Assembly: GCA_016185955.1 (NCBI GenBank)
Contig: JACPMQ010000032.1
Coordinates: forward strand, 1-35,705
Origin: Candidatus Woesearchaeota archaeon
GTDB taxonomy: Archaea > Nanobdellota > Nanobdellia > Woesearchaeales > GW2011-AR4
Direction: 5' to 3'
Length of the DNA: 35,705 nucleotides
Part shown: in pieces, positions 14,091-21,768 of the stretch
How the letters are laid out: every line of letters begins with the position of its first letter
Numbering within the stretch: the stretch's first letter is position 1
The notes under the pieces: model-generated
Seen by the model: only the letters and a program-made list of their open reading frames with translations
What the model was told of the DNA's origin: nothing
The model's database searches: none
Made by a program: the position numbers and the translations under genes

Positions 14091-15370
14091 TGCCTTCCAA
14101 TGCCCCTGTAAGTTATGCCTAATGACTTTATCTTCTCTTTGTCCATGCAATTTCTACCGTCAATCACTATTTTTATATTATTTTCCTTAAGGGTTTTTGC
14201 ATCAATGTTTTTGAACATTTTATGCTCAGTTACTAAGATGATATAATCAGACTTTTTTAACAATTCATTCAGACTTGAAACATTTGATTTGGATTTTATG
14301 TAAGGATCAAATATAAAAATTTCTGCGTCCTTGCCTTTTAATATTTCAATTATTCTTAATGCAGGGCTTTCCCTTATGTCATCAACATCTGCCTTGTAAG
14401 CCAATCCAAGAATACCTATCTTTGCATTTTCAATTTTTTTGCCTTTTTTGTCCAGCTCTTCTTCTAAAAGAGACACTGTATAAGAAGGCATGCTCTCATT
14501 TATTTCTCTTGCCAAGGAAAGAAATTTGTGCTCAAAGCCAAGCTGCCTTGCTTTTGATATTAAGTAATATGGATCAATGCTTATGCAATGCCCGCCAACA
14601 CCGGCTCCAGGATAATGAGGCATAAATGCAAAAGGCTTTGTGGAAGCGCCTTTGATTACCTCAATAATATCCACGTTTGCTTTATCAAAGCTTTTTGCCA
14701 TTTCATTTACAAATGCAATATTCACATCTCTGAAAGTGTTTTCCATTATTTTGGTGGCTTCAGCGTCTTTTACGCTTTTTAGCTCGACAATCTGCGCATT
14801 TATTATGCTCCTGTAGAATTCAGCAGCCTTTTTTGCAGCTTCTTTTGTGATTCCGCCAATAACTCTTGGCAAAATGTCTATAGTCCATTTTTTGTTTCCT
14901 GGATCGATTCTTTCAGGGCAATGCGCCACAAAAACATCATTCTTGCAAGCGTCAATTTTATTGTTTTTTAAAATAGGCAGGATTATCTCTTCCACTGTTC
15001 CAGGATAAATTGTTGATTCTATTACAAGAACTGATTTTTTCTTTATTGACTTGGCTATTGATGACGCTGCATCTTTTAATGCAGTTAAATCAGGAGAATT
15101 GTCTTTATTTACAGGAGTAGGCACGCAAACTATAATAAACTCTGAGTTCGGAATGCATTCATTAGCATCTGCTGTCGCATAGATATTATTCTTAAGAGAT
15201 TTTAACTTTTTAATTATATACTCGTCATCAATAGGGCTTTTTTTCTGGTTTATCAGCTCAACTTTGTTTTTATTTGTTTCAAAGCCATATACTTTATATC
15301 CTTTTTCAGCGCACAGGCATGCCAAAGGCAGTCCAACATATCCTAAGCCTACAATTGTGACTGTTTTCAT
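14087..15370 (-). CDS. wecC: UDP-N-acetyl-hexosamine dehydrogenase (WecC/WbpA type)
   Basis: Oxidises C6 of a UDP-N-acetyl sugar (UDP-ManNAc or UDP-GlcNAc) to the uronic acid with two NAD+. 427 residues, normal length. GLGYVGLP (8-15) is the dinucleotide motif; ESTIYPGTVEEI and PERIDPG follow. GVGGHCISIDPYY carries the catalytic Cys262. The C-terminal UDP-binding domain has GLAYKADVDDIRESP and ends in VIDGRN. The product would feed WbpB- and WbpD-like enzymes encoded nearby, giving a diacetamido-uronic acid, or be used as ManNAcA. A TATA box (15391-15402, minus) is centred 26 nt before the ATG, so the mRNA is probably leaderless. Confidence 0.92.
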   Translation of the reverse strand: MKTVTIVGLGYVGLPLACLCAEKGYKVYGFETNKNKVELINQKKSPIDDEYIIKKLKSLKNNIYATADANECIPNSEFIIVCVPTPVNKDNSPDLTALKDAASSIAKSIKKKSVLVIESTIYPGTVEEIILPILKNNKIDACKNDVFVAHCPERIDPGNKKWTIDILPRVIGGITKEAAKKAAEFYRSIINAQIVELKSVKDAEATKIMENTFRDVNIAFVNEMAKSFDKANVDIIEVIKGASTKPFAFMPHYPGAGVGGHCISIDPYYLISKARQLGFEHKFLSLAREINESMPSYTVSLLEEELDKKGKKIENAKIGILGLAYKADVDDIRESPALRIIEILKGKDAEIFIFDPYIKSKSNVSSLNELLKKSDYIILVTEHKMFKNIDAKTLKENNIKIVIDGRNCMDKEKIKSLGITYRGIGRH

Positions 15371-15390
15371 TCGTCAAAAAAACTTAAGTT

Positions 15391-15402
15391 AATTTATAAA
15401 AC
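15391..15402 (-). promoter_or_regulatory. TATA box, leaderless promoter of wecC
   Basis: GTTTTATAAATT on the minus strand is centred about 26 nt before the ATG at 15370. No Shine-Dalgarno site lies between them. Confidence 0.6.
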
Positions 15403-15445
15403 TTGTTATAAAGTTTGCCGATTAAATTTGTTTAGTTTGGTGCAT

Positions 15446-15579
15446 ATAAGCCAAAGCGGTGGCGAATGCCGCCTTTTGCCGGCATCATCAAGCTACATAA
15501 TAACAAAGTTCAGAGGGTTGGCTACGACGGAGCATGACCGATACTGCACTATAATCAAAAATGGCTACTCGCCACTTAT
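15446..15579. repeat. Intergenic structured region with dispersed 23-nt repeat (copy 1)
   Basis: The 244-nt gap between wecC and the adenylyltransferase gene holds no convincing gene. Positions 15448-15470 match 28929-28951 in 22 of 23 bases (contains GCCAAAGCGGTGGCG). ATAAG...TGGCGA on the left pairs with TCGCCACTTAT at 15569-15579 if nine bases bulge out. A smaller hairpin, ATGCCG (15466-15471) with CGGCAT, lies inside. The pairing is imperfect, so this is either a decayed repeat or part of an RNA structure. Confidence 0.55.
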
Positions 15580-15614
15580 CAGTTTATTTGACAAATTCAA
15601 CACCTTCCATGCCT

Positions 15615-16094
15615 TTAAACATATAATCTCCTAATTTTATTTATCAGCTGGGTTGTAGAATGCCCCTTAACAAGAGGTATAAGCGCAATTTTGCCTTTAT
15701 TTTTTTCTACAGCATCTTTTTCTATTATCTGGCTTATATTATAATCGCTGCCTTTTGCGTGTATATTGGGCTTGATTATCTCCAGAATTTTTATAGGATT
15801 ATCTTCGCTGAAAATTGTGGCATAATCAATACATTCAAGCGAAGCTAAGGCTTCTGCCCTGTCATTTTCATTGTTTAATGGCCTTTTAGGTCCTTTGATT
15901 TTTTTAACAGAGCTGTCCGAATTTACTGCAACAATTAAGACATCTCCGAGCTTTTTGGCTTCCTGCAAATACCTTATATGGCCTATATGCAAGATGTCAA
16001 AAACGCCATTTGTTGTAACTATTTTTTTATTCTGCTTCTTTAGGTTTTCAACTGTTTTTTTTAGTGCTTCTTTAGTTAAGATTTTTTTGCGCAT
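15615..16094 (-). CDS. Heptose-1-phosphate/glycerol-phosphate-type nucleotidyltransferase (RfaE2/HldE-C-like)
   Basis: 159 residues from the ATG at 16094. The frame continues to a TTG at 16118 that overlaps the upstream gene and adds residues outside the family. The cytidylyltransferase-like HxGH motif is in TTNGVFDILHIGHIRYL. It is followed by VAVNSDSSVKKIKGPKRPL, DRAEALASLECIDYATIF, a KGSDY segment and LVKGHSTT, all closely matching the adenylyltransferase domain of D-glycero-D-manno-heptose-1-phosphate enzymes rather than archaeal FAD synthetase (RibL). It would activate a sugar phosphate with a nucleotide for the surface-glycan pathway. It is last in the minus-strand cluster from 21675. 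Confidence 0.82.
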   Translation of the reverse strand: MRKKILTKEALKKTVENLKKQNKKIVTTNGVFDILHIGHIRYLQEAKKLGDVLIVAVNSDSSVKKIKGPKRPLNNENDRAEALASLECIDYATIFSEDNPIKILEIIKPNIHAKGSDYNISQIIEKDAVEKNKGKIALIPLVKGHSTTQLINKIRRLYV

Positions 16095-16107
16095 TTTAGC
16101 AAAAACC

Positions 16108-17049
16108 CTATATGACAACCTTTAAAACATTTATTTGTTTTAAAATCGTTGATTTATAGCCATACTTTAGTTCGATATTCAGAGGGCTTGTAAAAGTAGG
16201 TATATTTTTAAAATCTTCTTTGTCAAGTGTGCATATTGCAAAGCCCTGCCCGTTAAAAAGCCTTATCTTATTATTCTCAGCATTGCATTTCAGTTCTTGC
16301 TGTCCTAAAGTGACTTTTACAAGCTCCACTTTATCAAAGTCATCTCTTTCAAGCCTTTTGTCTCCATAAGGATTGCATTTTTCCAAAACCTCGCGGTTTA
16401 TTACATCACCATTTCCAGCATTGCTTATGCTTATCTTAAAATGAATCTTATCAGATGAAACCTCCTCGTCAATTCTTGTAACTGCAACAGGCGCTCCTTG
16501 TGAGGTTAGAGTTTTGCTTTCTGCACTGCAAACCTTATTTTTTTCTAATGGGGCTGTATCAACACATACGCTTGCAGCAGCCTTTGTGGCATAAGAATAG
16601 CATAAAGTAGCCATAATATTGGCTTCGTATTTTTCAGCCCTTAATTTTTCCGATAAAATTTTTCCATCAAATTGGATATTATCTAAGCTGCCTTCAGGAT
16701 AAGCAACAAATGCGCTCGGCAATAAAACATCTGCTAAATCCTTTTCCTTCTCAATATCAATAATAGATTTGTCAAAGCCGCTGATGTAAACCTTGCCATC
16801 AATTTTTTGCTCTTCAGTTTCAGGGTAAGCGCCTTTGTTTCTAATTTCCAATATAATATCCACAGGCACGTCTTTTTCTATTGTGTATTTTTCCTGAGGA
16901 TAATCCTTAATAAAATCTATAGTAATCCCTTCTGTCCCCTTTAGCTCTTTGTCGGAAAAACTCTCTTCTTTTATGCAGCCAGAAATTATATTAACGGCAA
17001 AAAGCAGCAACATGACAAAAAAAATCCTTGGTTTTATAAAATCTGCCAT
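16108..17049 (-). CDS. Predicted lipoprotein, paralogue of the upstream gene
   Basis: 313 residues. A signal peptide ends in a lipobox, IISGC, with Cys25 as the lipidation site. The body is beta-rich and extracellular, probably two or more Ig/CARDB-like sandwiches: NKGAYPE, VYISGFD, CYSYATKAAASVCVD, QGAPVAVTRI and SNAGNGDVI. These blocks align in order with the adjacent gene (KGTEG, NKGAY, CYxYxTKA, SVCxD, QGAPVAVT, a C-terminal YGY), so the two arose by tandem duplication. It begins directly after the upstream stop with no gap. Function unknown; probably a surface subunit acting with the transglycosylase-domain protein. Confidence 0.78.
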   Translation of the reverse strand: MADFIKPRIFFVMLLLFAVNIISGCIKEESFSDKELKGTEGITIDFIKDYPQEKYTIEKDVPVDIILEIRNKGAYPETEEQKIDGKVYISGFDKSIIDIEKEKDLADVLLPSAFVAYPEGSLDNIQFDGKILSEKLRAEKYEANIMATLCYSYATKAAASVCVDTAPLEKNKVCSAESKTLTSQGAPVAVTRIDEEVSSDKIHFKISISNAGNGDVINREVLEKCNPYGDKRLERDDFDKVELVKVTLGQQELKCNAENNKIRLFNGQGFAICTLDKEDFKNIPTFTSPLNIELKYGYKSTILKQINVLKVVI

Positions 17050-18015
17050 TTAATCAGCCTTTTCTATTATTATCTCTTTTGATGTTGTAAAAGTATACCC
17101 GTAATTGGTATATATGGTTAATGGTGCGGTGAAAGCATCCTCATTTTTGCTTATTCCCTCTTTTGATTTGCATACCATTCTGTTTTCACCCTCTTCTGCA
17201 TTTTCTTTAAGCAGTATTTCTGCATATTCATTTTGCTCCAGCTTATCAGTCTTGCTGCATTCTAATTCGTTTCCTGATAAAGATGCCTTTACAAGAACAG
17301 CACCAAAGTCTCTTGGAGCGAGCGCTTCACTGCTGCACGCATTGCTTATTTTATTAGCCTTTATAATCCTGCCTTCACCTTTATTCTCCATATAAATAAC
17401 AAACTGCGGCCTTATCATTTTTTCATTTTCTTGAGGCAGTATCTTAGTTTCAATTTTTGTCACTGCAACAGGCGCTCCTTGCCCCTCGCTAAATTCAAGC
17501 ACTTTCATTTCACAGGGCTTCTGCCTTCTTGCAGCATTTGGACTGGCATCAATGCAAACAGAAACATCAGCCTTAGTGCTGTAAGGATAGCATGCAGTCG
17601 CTAAAATTGTTGAAGTATGCGTTTCACTTGAGCCTATGTTTTTTGCGCGCGCATTAATTGTTAAATATTCACTATTACCTTCAGGATTTAAAATAGACTT
17701 GCCTTTAATGCTGAATATCTTTTCCTTTTTTGCGCTATCAGCATCCACATACTGGGTTTCAAATCCAAAAAACAATCTGCCATCTGTTATATCATAAGCC
17801 CCTTTGTTTTTTAGGTTTAATCCAACTTCAAAAATATCTTCTTCAAAAACCTTTTCAGGCATAAATTCTAAAAATTCCATAGTTAAGCCTTCTGTGCCTT
17901 TTCTGATTTCAATATCCGTTATGGGATTTGTATTTTGGCTTGATTTGCAGCCAGCCAAAGCTAAGACAAAAATCAGCACAATCCAAACAATTATTTTGTT
18001 GTGCATTTTAGGCAT
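17050..18015 (-). CDS. Predicted lipoprotein, paralogue of the downstream gene
   Basis: 321 residues. The signal peptide ends in LALAGC with Cys23 as the likely lipidation site. The extracellular part shares ordered blocks with its neighbour: KGTEGLTMEFL, NKGAY, CYPYSTKADVSVCID, QGAPVAVTKI, NKGEGRII and YGYTF. Conserved cysteine pairs suggest disulfides. The ATG at 18015 overlaps the end of the transglycosylase gene by 8 bp and has GGAG 4 nt upstream; a second ATG at 18006 directly after that stop is an equal alternative and leaves the signal peptide intact. Role unknown; coupling to the membrane transglycosylase gene suggests a joint complex. Confidence 0.78.
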   Translation of the reverse strand: MPKMHNKIIVWIVLIFVLALAGCKSSQNTNPITDIEIRKGTEGLTMEFLEFMPEKVFEEDIFEVGLNLKNKGAYDITDGRLFFGFETQYVDADSAKKEKIFSIKGKSILNPEGNSEYLTINARAKNIGSSETHTSTILATACYPYSTKADVSVCIDASPNAARRQKPCEMKVLEFSEGQGAPVAVTKIETKILPQENEKMIRPQFVIYMENKGEGRIIKANKISNACSSEALAPRDFGAVLVKASLSGNELECSKTDKLEQNEYAEILLKENAEEGENRMVCKSKEGISKNEDAFTAPLTIYTNYGYTFTTSKEIIIEKAD

Positions 18016-20467
18016 ATTGCTCCATAATCCCGTCTACTTTATCTACATAGCCCAAATTTCCAGGAGCGCATCCAAAGCCGTTATAAGCCCTCAAAGCCCT
18101 ATCCCAGCCAGTATAGTCCTTATATTGCTGGCAATTTGAATTTGAGACACTCGCTGCGTAATCCACGTCTGCATTAGGACTAATGACGTACTTACTGTAG
18201 TAATCTAATAAAATGCCAATTCCGCTTTTTATATTACAATCTAGATCATAGGCAGTTTCATCTTCCTTGCAGCCATATTTAACAGCACCGCCACGCACAA
18301 ATACCTCTGGATGGGCATTACTATTGCCGTTTATTTGCATCACCCCACAATCCCCGCCAGAATTGCAAAGAACATTGGCTTTATTATTGGTCCCGCAATT
18401 TATGCTCCCATCCCTACAATGATTTAATCCGGATTCATGTTTAGCAATAGCCAAAGATATTGGAATGCATTTTTGCTCTGCAATGCATTTTTGCTCTGCA
18501 ATTTTTCTGACTTTACTTTCAATCTCTCTTTTAACATTCTCGCTTGACTGCACTATCTGCACTGTATTACTGCCACTTGACGTAAACTCCTCATTATCTT
18601 TCTCAACCATCACACTTACAGGCTTCTCAACCCTGTACTCATATCTTGTTTTAACCTTGAAGTATTTTGTTGTTATTTTTGGACCTTTTAAAACTTTAGT
18701 GCTTGGCTGAAATCTGCATTTTACCTCTTCAAACAAGCTTTCTTCAGAAGACCTTTCCCTTCGCTCTTTTAATTTGATAGAATATCCATTGTATTTAGAG
18801 TCACCTTCACTAAAAAGCCTTGCGCATTCTTTTTTTCCTTCGTCAGCTTTATCATCGCATGATTTTATGCAATTATCCAAGCCGGTATTTTTGTAACTAT
18901 TGCATGCTTTCCTGCAAGGCTCTCTTGCAAATTTTTCTATTGAGCCTTCACACTGCGGCATTTCATACTTATCCCAATTGCAGTCGTCAGTGGAGATTAA
19001 GCTTACAGATTCCGGCATTAAAATCACAAGCTCGCTTATTTTTTTTAGCTTTCCCTGCCAACCCTCATTATTTTTCAGCTCTATTGTCATTGACGGCTCT
19101 ATCAGGTAATCATCACTTACTCCTATCAAAAATGTGCCTTCATGCGAGCTGGAAACCCCCATTTCTATCCTTAATGGACCATTGCTAAATGTTGCAATAG
19201 GATTTTTATCATCAATTTTAGAATCCTCAAAAGGGTCTATATTAACATTTGTCATTGACCTTAAAGTTTCCCTATTAATAAGATAAACCTTTTGCTCGGC
19301 TCCTGTCTCAAAATTAAATTCTGCAAAAGCAGTTATTGTGTTAGAGCCGTCTTTTAATTTGTCGCCTAGAAAGGTGCATGTAAAATCCTGCTCTTCCAAT
19401 GAAAATACAGGGAACGGCTTTTCAGGAACAACTTTATAGGCATATTCTTTCTCATTTTTCCTGCTGCCGTCTTTATAGCAGCCAACCTGTATATTAATTG
19501 GATCGCTTAGCGCTTTGGCTTTTACAGTTCCCCATATTATCGCAGGCTCACTGCCGTAATATACAGAATCAGCAGGCTTCACATTTTCAAGATAAACACC
19601 TAAAGGCTCAAACCTGTTTTCTTCAACTTTGCCCGATATTGCGTAATCTATCCGGCTTTGCAATCCAACCCTAACCGAATTTTTAATATTGTTTAATCCT
19701 TTACTAAAATCCCCCCACATATCTTCCAATGTTAGTCCGCTTTTGTCTCTTACCCATTTAAATCCTACTCCCTGGGCTTGAATATCTTTATATGAAAACA
19801 CAAATAATACTATCAAAAGCCCTATAAAAAAGGCAATAGAAAGTGTATTTTGTGTTTTGGTGTAAATATAGAATATGGTAAACACAAAGAAGAATGGGAT
19901 ATAACTGAAAAAAACAAATTTCTTTAGCAAAGCAAATCCAAAAAAGTCTATAAGAATTAAAAGAATCATAGATTTATAAGCTGCAGAAAAACCGTCGTAA
20001 CTTGCTATAAATGTGAATCCAAAAAGCAATATGTATCCAATATGAATAATCGCTTTTATATTGCCCATCCATTGATTGCTGAGGAATAAAAATGACAGCG
20101 TAATGGCAAAAAACATAAAGCTGATGGATTCTTCTCCTAAAAATTCCCAATCACCTCTTCTCAATTTATTAGTGAGATATACAACTATCAGAAAGCCAAA
20201 AAGAGGAAAAGTAACAACTTTACTTATCACGTTCAGAGAACTCCAATTCAAGTTAATAAGATTTGAATCCCATACAAATCCGGTGTATCTTCCACCGAAA
20301 GCATTCATTAAGTCTATTACAAAAATCAGTAAAGCAACCAATAAAAAAATTGTGCCAGTGTCAGAACCAGTTACACCAACTCTGCTTCTTGAGCTAGCAC
20401 TATTATCATATGCTCTCCCTTCAAAGCCAGGCTCCGCAGTTATAGTGCCGCTGTCGCCCATTCCCAT
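18008..20467 (-). CDS. Polytopic membrane protein with C-terminal lytic-transglycosylase (SLT/lysozyme-like) domain
   Basis: 819 residues in three parts. Residues 36-230 hold about seven membrane helices after a short polar N-terminus. Residues 230-660 form a large non-membrane part with beta-rich segments and a cluster of about ten cysteines (CNWDKYEMPQC, CRKACNSYKN, CIKSC), suited to an extracellular, disulfide-bonded domain. Residues 665-819 match the lysozyme-like transglycosylase fold: ISLAIAKHESG with the catalytic Glu678, CGVMQIN with Gln711, and ALRAYNG with Tyr795-Asn796. Such enzymes cut bacterial peptidoglycan; archaea lack murein, so the target may be a bacterial neighbour, pseudomurein-like polymer or another glycan (inference). 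It is cotranscribed with two lipoproteins. Confidence 0.85.
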   Translation of the reverse strand: MGMGDSGTITAEPGFEGRAYDNSASSRSRVGVTGSDTGTIFLLVALLIFVIDLMNAFGGRYTGFVWDSNLINLNWSSLNVISKVVTFPLFGFLIVVYLTNKLRRGDWEFLGEESISFMFFAITLSFLFLSNQWMGNIKAIIHIGYILLFGFTFIASYDGFSAAYKSMILLILIDFFGFALLKKFVFFSYIPFFFVFTIFYIYTKTQNTLSIAFFIGLLIVLFVFSYKDIQAQGVGFKWVRDKSGLTLEDMWGDFSKGLNNIKNSVRVGLQSRIDYAISGKVEENRFEPLGVYLENVKPADSVYYGSEPAIIWGTVKAKALSDPINIQVGCYKDGSRKNEKEYAYKVVPEKPFPVFSLEEQDFTCTFLGDKLKDGSNTITAFAEFNFETGAEQKVYLINRETLRSMTNVNIDPFEDSKIDDKNPIATFSNGPLRIEMGVSSSHEGTFLIGVSDDYLIEPSMTIELKNNEGWQGKLKKISELVILMPESVSLISTDDCNWDKYEMPQCEGSIEKFAREPCRKACNSYKNTGLDNCIKSCDDKADEGKKECARLFSEGDSKYNGYSIKLKERRERSSEESLFEEVKCRFQPSTKVLKGPKITTKYFKVKTRYEYRVEKPVSVMVEKDNEEFTSSGSNTVQIVQSSENVKREIESKVRKIAEQKCIAEQKCIPISLAIAKHESGLNHCRDGSINCGTNNKANVLCNSGGDCGVMQINGNSNAHPEVFVRGGAVKYGCKEDETAYDLDCNIKSGIGILLDYYSKYVISPNADVDYAASVSNSNCQQYKDYTGWDRALRAYNGFGCAPGNLGYVDKVDGIMEQYA
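18464..18499 (-). repeat. Exact 18-bp tandem duplication in the transglycosylase gene
   Basis: AATGCATTTTTGCTCTGC occurs twice in direct succession (18464-18481 and 18482-18499). It encodes a duplicated six-residue unit with one Cys (IAEQKC-like) directly before the transglycosylase domain. The exact identity suggests a recent slippage event. Confidence 0.9.
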
Positions 20468-20523
20468 TTTAATGCTCTCATTGTTTATGAATTTTTACTA
20501 CGCAGAATTCTTTCCAACCATTA

Positions 20524-21675
20524 TTATTTTTCCCTTGATTCTACCCTTATCTCAACAATATCAAGCTTTGTTCTTGGCTTTATCTCAATGAAATTGTTGC
20601 CTTCCTTCACAAAATCATTAATATTTTTTGAAAATATGTTTTTTTCTTGGTCTATTTCTGAAAGCCTGTTGTTTATGCTCAAGTCAGCCCTTTTATTCTG
20701 CCTATCATCCACAAATTCTATTATCAATATTATGTCCTTTGCTTTTTGAGTCCTATTAACTTCAAAGAAATGGACATTTGTTTTTACTTCCTTTTCCCTG
20801 AATTTAAATTCAATTTGCTCAACACTATAGCTTCCTTTGCTCGTTTTAAAAATTACCTTGTTTTCCCCGGCATTTAAAACAGAAACAGGCACCTGCTGCT
20901 CGTATGGGTCATCACAAACAGGCACTCCTAAAAATACCTCTCTATTGTTTACTAAAACCTGTAATCTGCCAACTTCATCAACATTACGGCAATATGGCAC
21001 AAACCTTAATGCAGCGCTTTCTATATTTGCCAATTCTGCTCCAGTTAATGTGAATATATTCCTGCTTTCCTGCTTGCTCCTGTCTGTTATGTCGCCTATA
21101 ATTTTTATGTCTTCTAAGCTATATTCATTTGTTTTCCAGAACTTGTAGCCAACGGAAGAAACGCTAAAAACAAGCGTGTTTTCCTTCATAAGCAGGCTCT
21201 TTTTTAATCTTACCGGCGCAACAGTCTCAGAGTTAATCTCATTTTCATATATAAGCTCATTATTTAGCTTAATTGCTAAGATTCCATCATGCTTTTTGGC
21301 TTTAAAGGATAAAATAACATTATCCGTATTTTCCAAGTCATTCACGTTAAAGCTAACGGATTTCTCTTTTTTGTCAAACCATGCGTTTCTTGCCACTAAT
21401 GGATTGATTTTTTCAATTTCTTGGGCATTAGTCATTTCAAAAAGGAATATGTTTGGAATTGACTTGTCTTCTATGCTTTTAGCAACATCAATCCTGCCAG
21501 GAAATACCTTAAGCAATACATTTTTGTCTTCTTTCTCATCAATAGTTTTTTTTATGCTCTTGTTTTCAAGCAGCATTTCTCTTTCTGTCTCAGGTAGAAA
21601 AAGTATATATAATGCAATCAATCCAGCAATAACCGCAACTAAAACAGCAGCATTAATGCCCTGAGCTTTCCTCAA
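20524..21675 (-). CDS. Membrane-anchored beta-sandwich repeat protein
   Basis: 383 residues with a TTG start at 21675, fixed by GGTGAT (21686-21681) 5 nt upstream. An N-terminal membrane anchor (about residues 8-28, NAAVLVAVIAGLIALYILFL) precedes an extracellular part with three related modules. Each has a strand, a short 'NN' or 'LNNE' turn, and a G/E-x-N-x-[VIF] strand: LAIKLNNELIY then KENTLVFSV; LQVLVNNREVF then AGENKVIFK; LSINNRLSEID then EGNNFIEIK. This is the pattern of jelly-roll or carbohydrate-binding-like sandwiches. It is the first gene of the cluster with the transglycosylase protein and lipoproteins. Function unknown; a surface scaffold or glycan-binding role fits. Confidence 0.75.
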   Translation of the reverse strand: MRKAQGINAAVLVAVIAGLIALYILFLPETEREMLLENKSIKKTIDEKEDKNVLLKVFPGRIDVAKSIEDKSIPNIFLFEMTNAQEIEKINPLVARNAWFDKKEKSVSFNVNDLENTDNVILSFKAKKHDGILAIKLNNELIYENEINSETVAPVRLKKSLLMKENTLVFSVSSVGYKFWKTNEYSLEDIKIIGDITDRSKQESRNIFTLTGAELANIESAALRFVPYCRNVDEVGRLQVLVNNREVFLGVPVCDDPYEQQVPVSVLNAGENKVIFKTSKGSYSVEQIEFKFREKEVKTNVHFFEVNRTQKAKDIILIIEFVDDRQNKRADLSINNRLSEIDQEKNIFSKNINDFVKEGNNFIEIKPRTKLDIVEIRVESREK

Positions 21676-21680
21676 AAATC

Positions 21681-21686
21681 ATCACC
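21681..21686 (-). promoter_or_regulatory. Shine-Dalgarno site that fixes a TTG start
   Basis: GGTGAT on the minus strand, 5 nt before the TTG at 21675. The nearby ATG (within GATGATTTTTG) is in another frame, so TTG is the best supported initiation codon. Confidence 0.6.
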
Positions 21687-21730
21687 TTTTTAAAATAATT
21701 TTATTTACCCTAATGTGAAAAATGAATAGC

Positions 21731-21743
21731 TTTATATTTAAAT
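21731..21743 (+). promoter_or_regulatory. TATA box of the pelota gene
   Basis: TTTATATTTAAAT is centred about 32 nt before the ATG at 21769, predicting a leader of only about 5 nt and no Shine-Dalgarno site. Confidence 0.55.
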
Positions 21744-21768
21744 GTTTTGAATTTTTGTATGCTTTAAA

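Noticed and set aside
15615..16094. Archaeal FAD synthetase RibL
   Set aside because: The fold and HxGH motif are shared, but NSDSSVKKIKGPKRPL, the KGSDY segment and LVKGHSTT match the heptose-phosphate adenylyltransferase family much better.
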